NCBI GenBank assembly: GCA_964551735.1 | Contig: CAZKEF010000011.1 | Span: forward strand, 98,205 to 162,204 | Source of the DNA: DAOUAT01 sp964551735 | GTDB lineage: Bacteria; Chloroflexota; Anaerolineae; CG2-30-64-16 | Reading direction: 5' to 3' | DNA: 64,000 nucleotides | Shown here: positions 63,960 to 64,000 of the stretch, piece after piece | Layout: each line of letters begins with the position of its first letter | How positions within the stretch are numbered: position 1 is the stretch's first letter | Translations under genes and position numbers: made by a program | Notes under the pieces: model-generated | Told to the model about the DNA's origin: nothing | Database searches by the model: none | What the model saw: only the letters and a program-made list of their open reading frames with translations

Positions 63960-64000
63960 CCGCGAGCAACACATGGATTCCCACCACCGCTCAGCCTGGA

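Overview
This is a high-GC bacterial chromosome segment, most likely from a member of the Chloroflexota (Caldilineae/Anaerolineae-like). The lineage call is inferred from several features together: a GlnE with ACT-like domains between its two halves, a secreted repeat protein ending in YLPLVLR, a partial Ccm-type cytochrome c cluster rich in zinc ribbons, a UbiA-family phosphoribosyltransferase like DPPR synthase, and many palindromic or purine-rich dispersed repeats. No 16S gene is present, so the lineage is not proven.

Positions 1-33.5 kb are mainly ordinary chromosome. In order they hold a CinA N-terminal domain protein, AI-2E permease, TlyA, a UbiA-type prenyltransferase, a PHP/AlbA fusion, an MFS permease, an hsp20-lon heat-shock pair, a cyclodeaminase, an MBL-fold protein, AspRS, a sugar-nucleotide epimerase, a LysM L,D-transpeptidase, a run of cytochrome c maturation genes (zinc-ribbon protein, CcmH, thioredoxin-like CcmG/ResA, CcmF, zinc-ribbon CcmI-like), GlnE, ArfB, a seven-repeat secreted protein, a paired M16 peptidase-AcpS operon, UDP-glucose dehydrogenase with a flippase-like membrane protein, and a small SWIM protein. 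Most convergent gene pairs are separated by strong hairpins. Three of these gaps share one repeat family (GACCGGCTGAAGCCTCGA).

Positions 34-43.4 kb hold envelope and polysaccharide functions: an anchored protein of unknown role, then three related secreted clan GH-A (GH39-like) glycosidases, two with SH3 domains and one with a degenerate GH18-like module, plus an SH3-only protein and a membrane-anchored protein with a regulatory-like beta domain.

At 43.48 kb a tRNA-Val(CAC) is followed immediately by a tyrosine integrase. From there to the window end lies what looks like an integrated accessory/defence island, almost entirely on the minus strand. It contains a tandem-NYN protein, a small Cys-tailed peptide next to a radical SAM/SPASM/PqqD-like enzyme (a candidate RiPP locus), a STAND-type NTPase with a long helical C-terminus, a second P-loop NTPase, a P-loop ATPase fused to an OmpR/PhoB-type winged helix, and a four-part protein (nucleoside phosphorylase, linker domain, caspase, P-loop ATPase). 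Beyond these are an Mrr-N-like winged-helix protein and a large Eco57I-type methyltransferase/restriction enzyme. A RAYT (REP-associated tyrosine transposase) flanked by its probable palindromes ends the window.

The most promising candidate for a new system is the 49.3-58.8 kb block. Two proteins share the same unusual ATPase module, one coupled to caspase and nucleosidase effectors and one to a DNA-binding domain. They sit next to direct-repeat TGTCACA promoter sites and STAND NTPases. This suggests a transcriptionally and NTP-controlled conflict or cell-suicide system. The coding logic is visible in the sequence; the biological role is inference.
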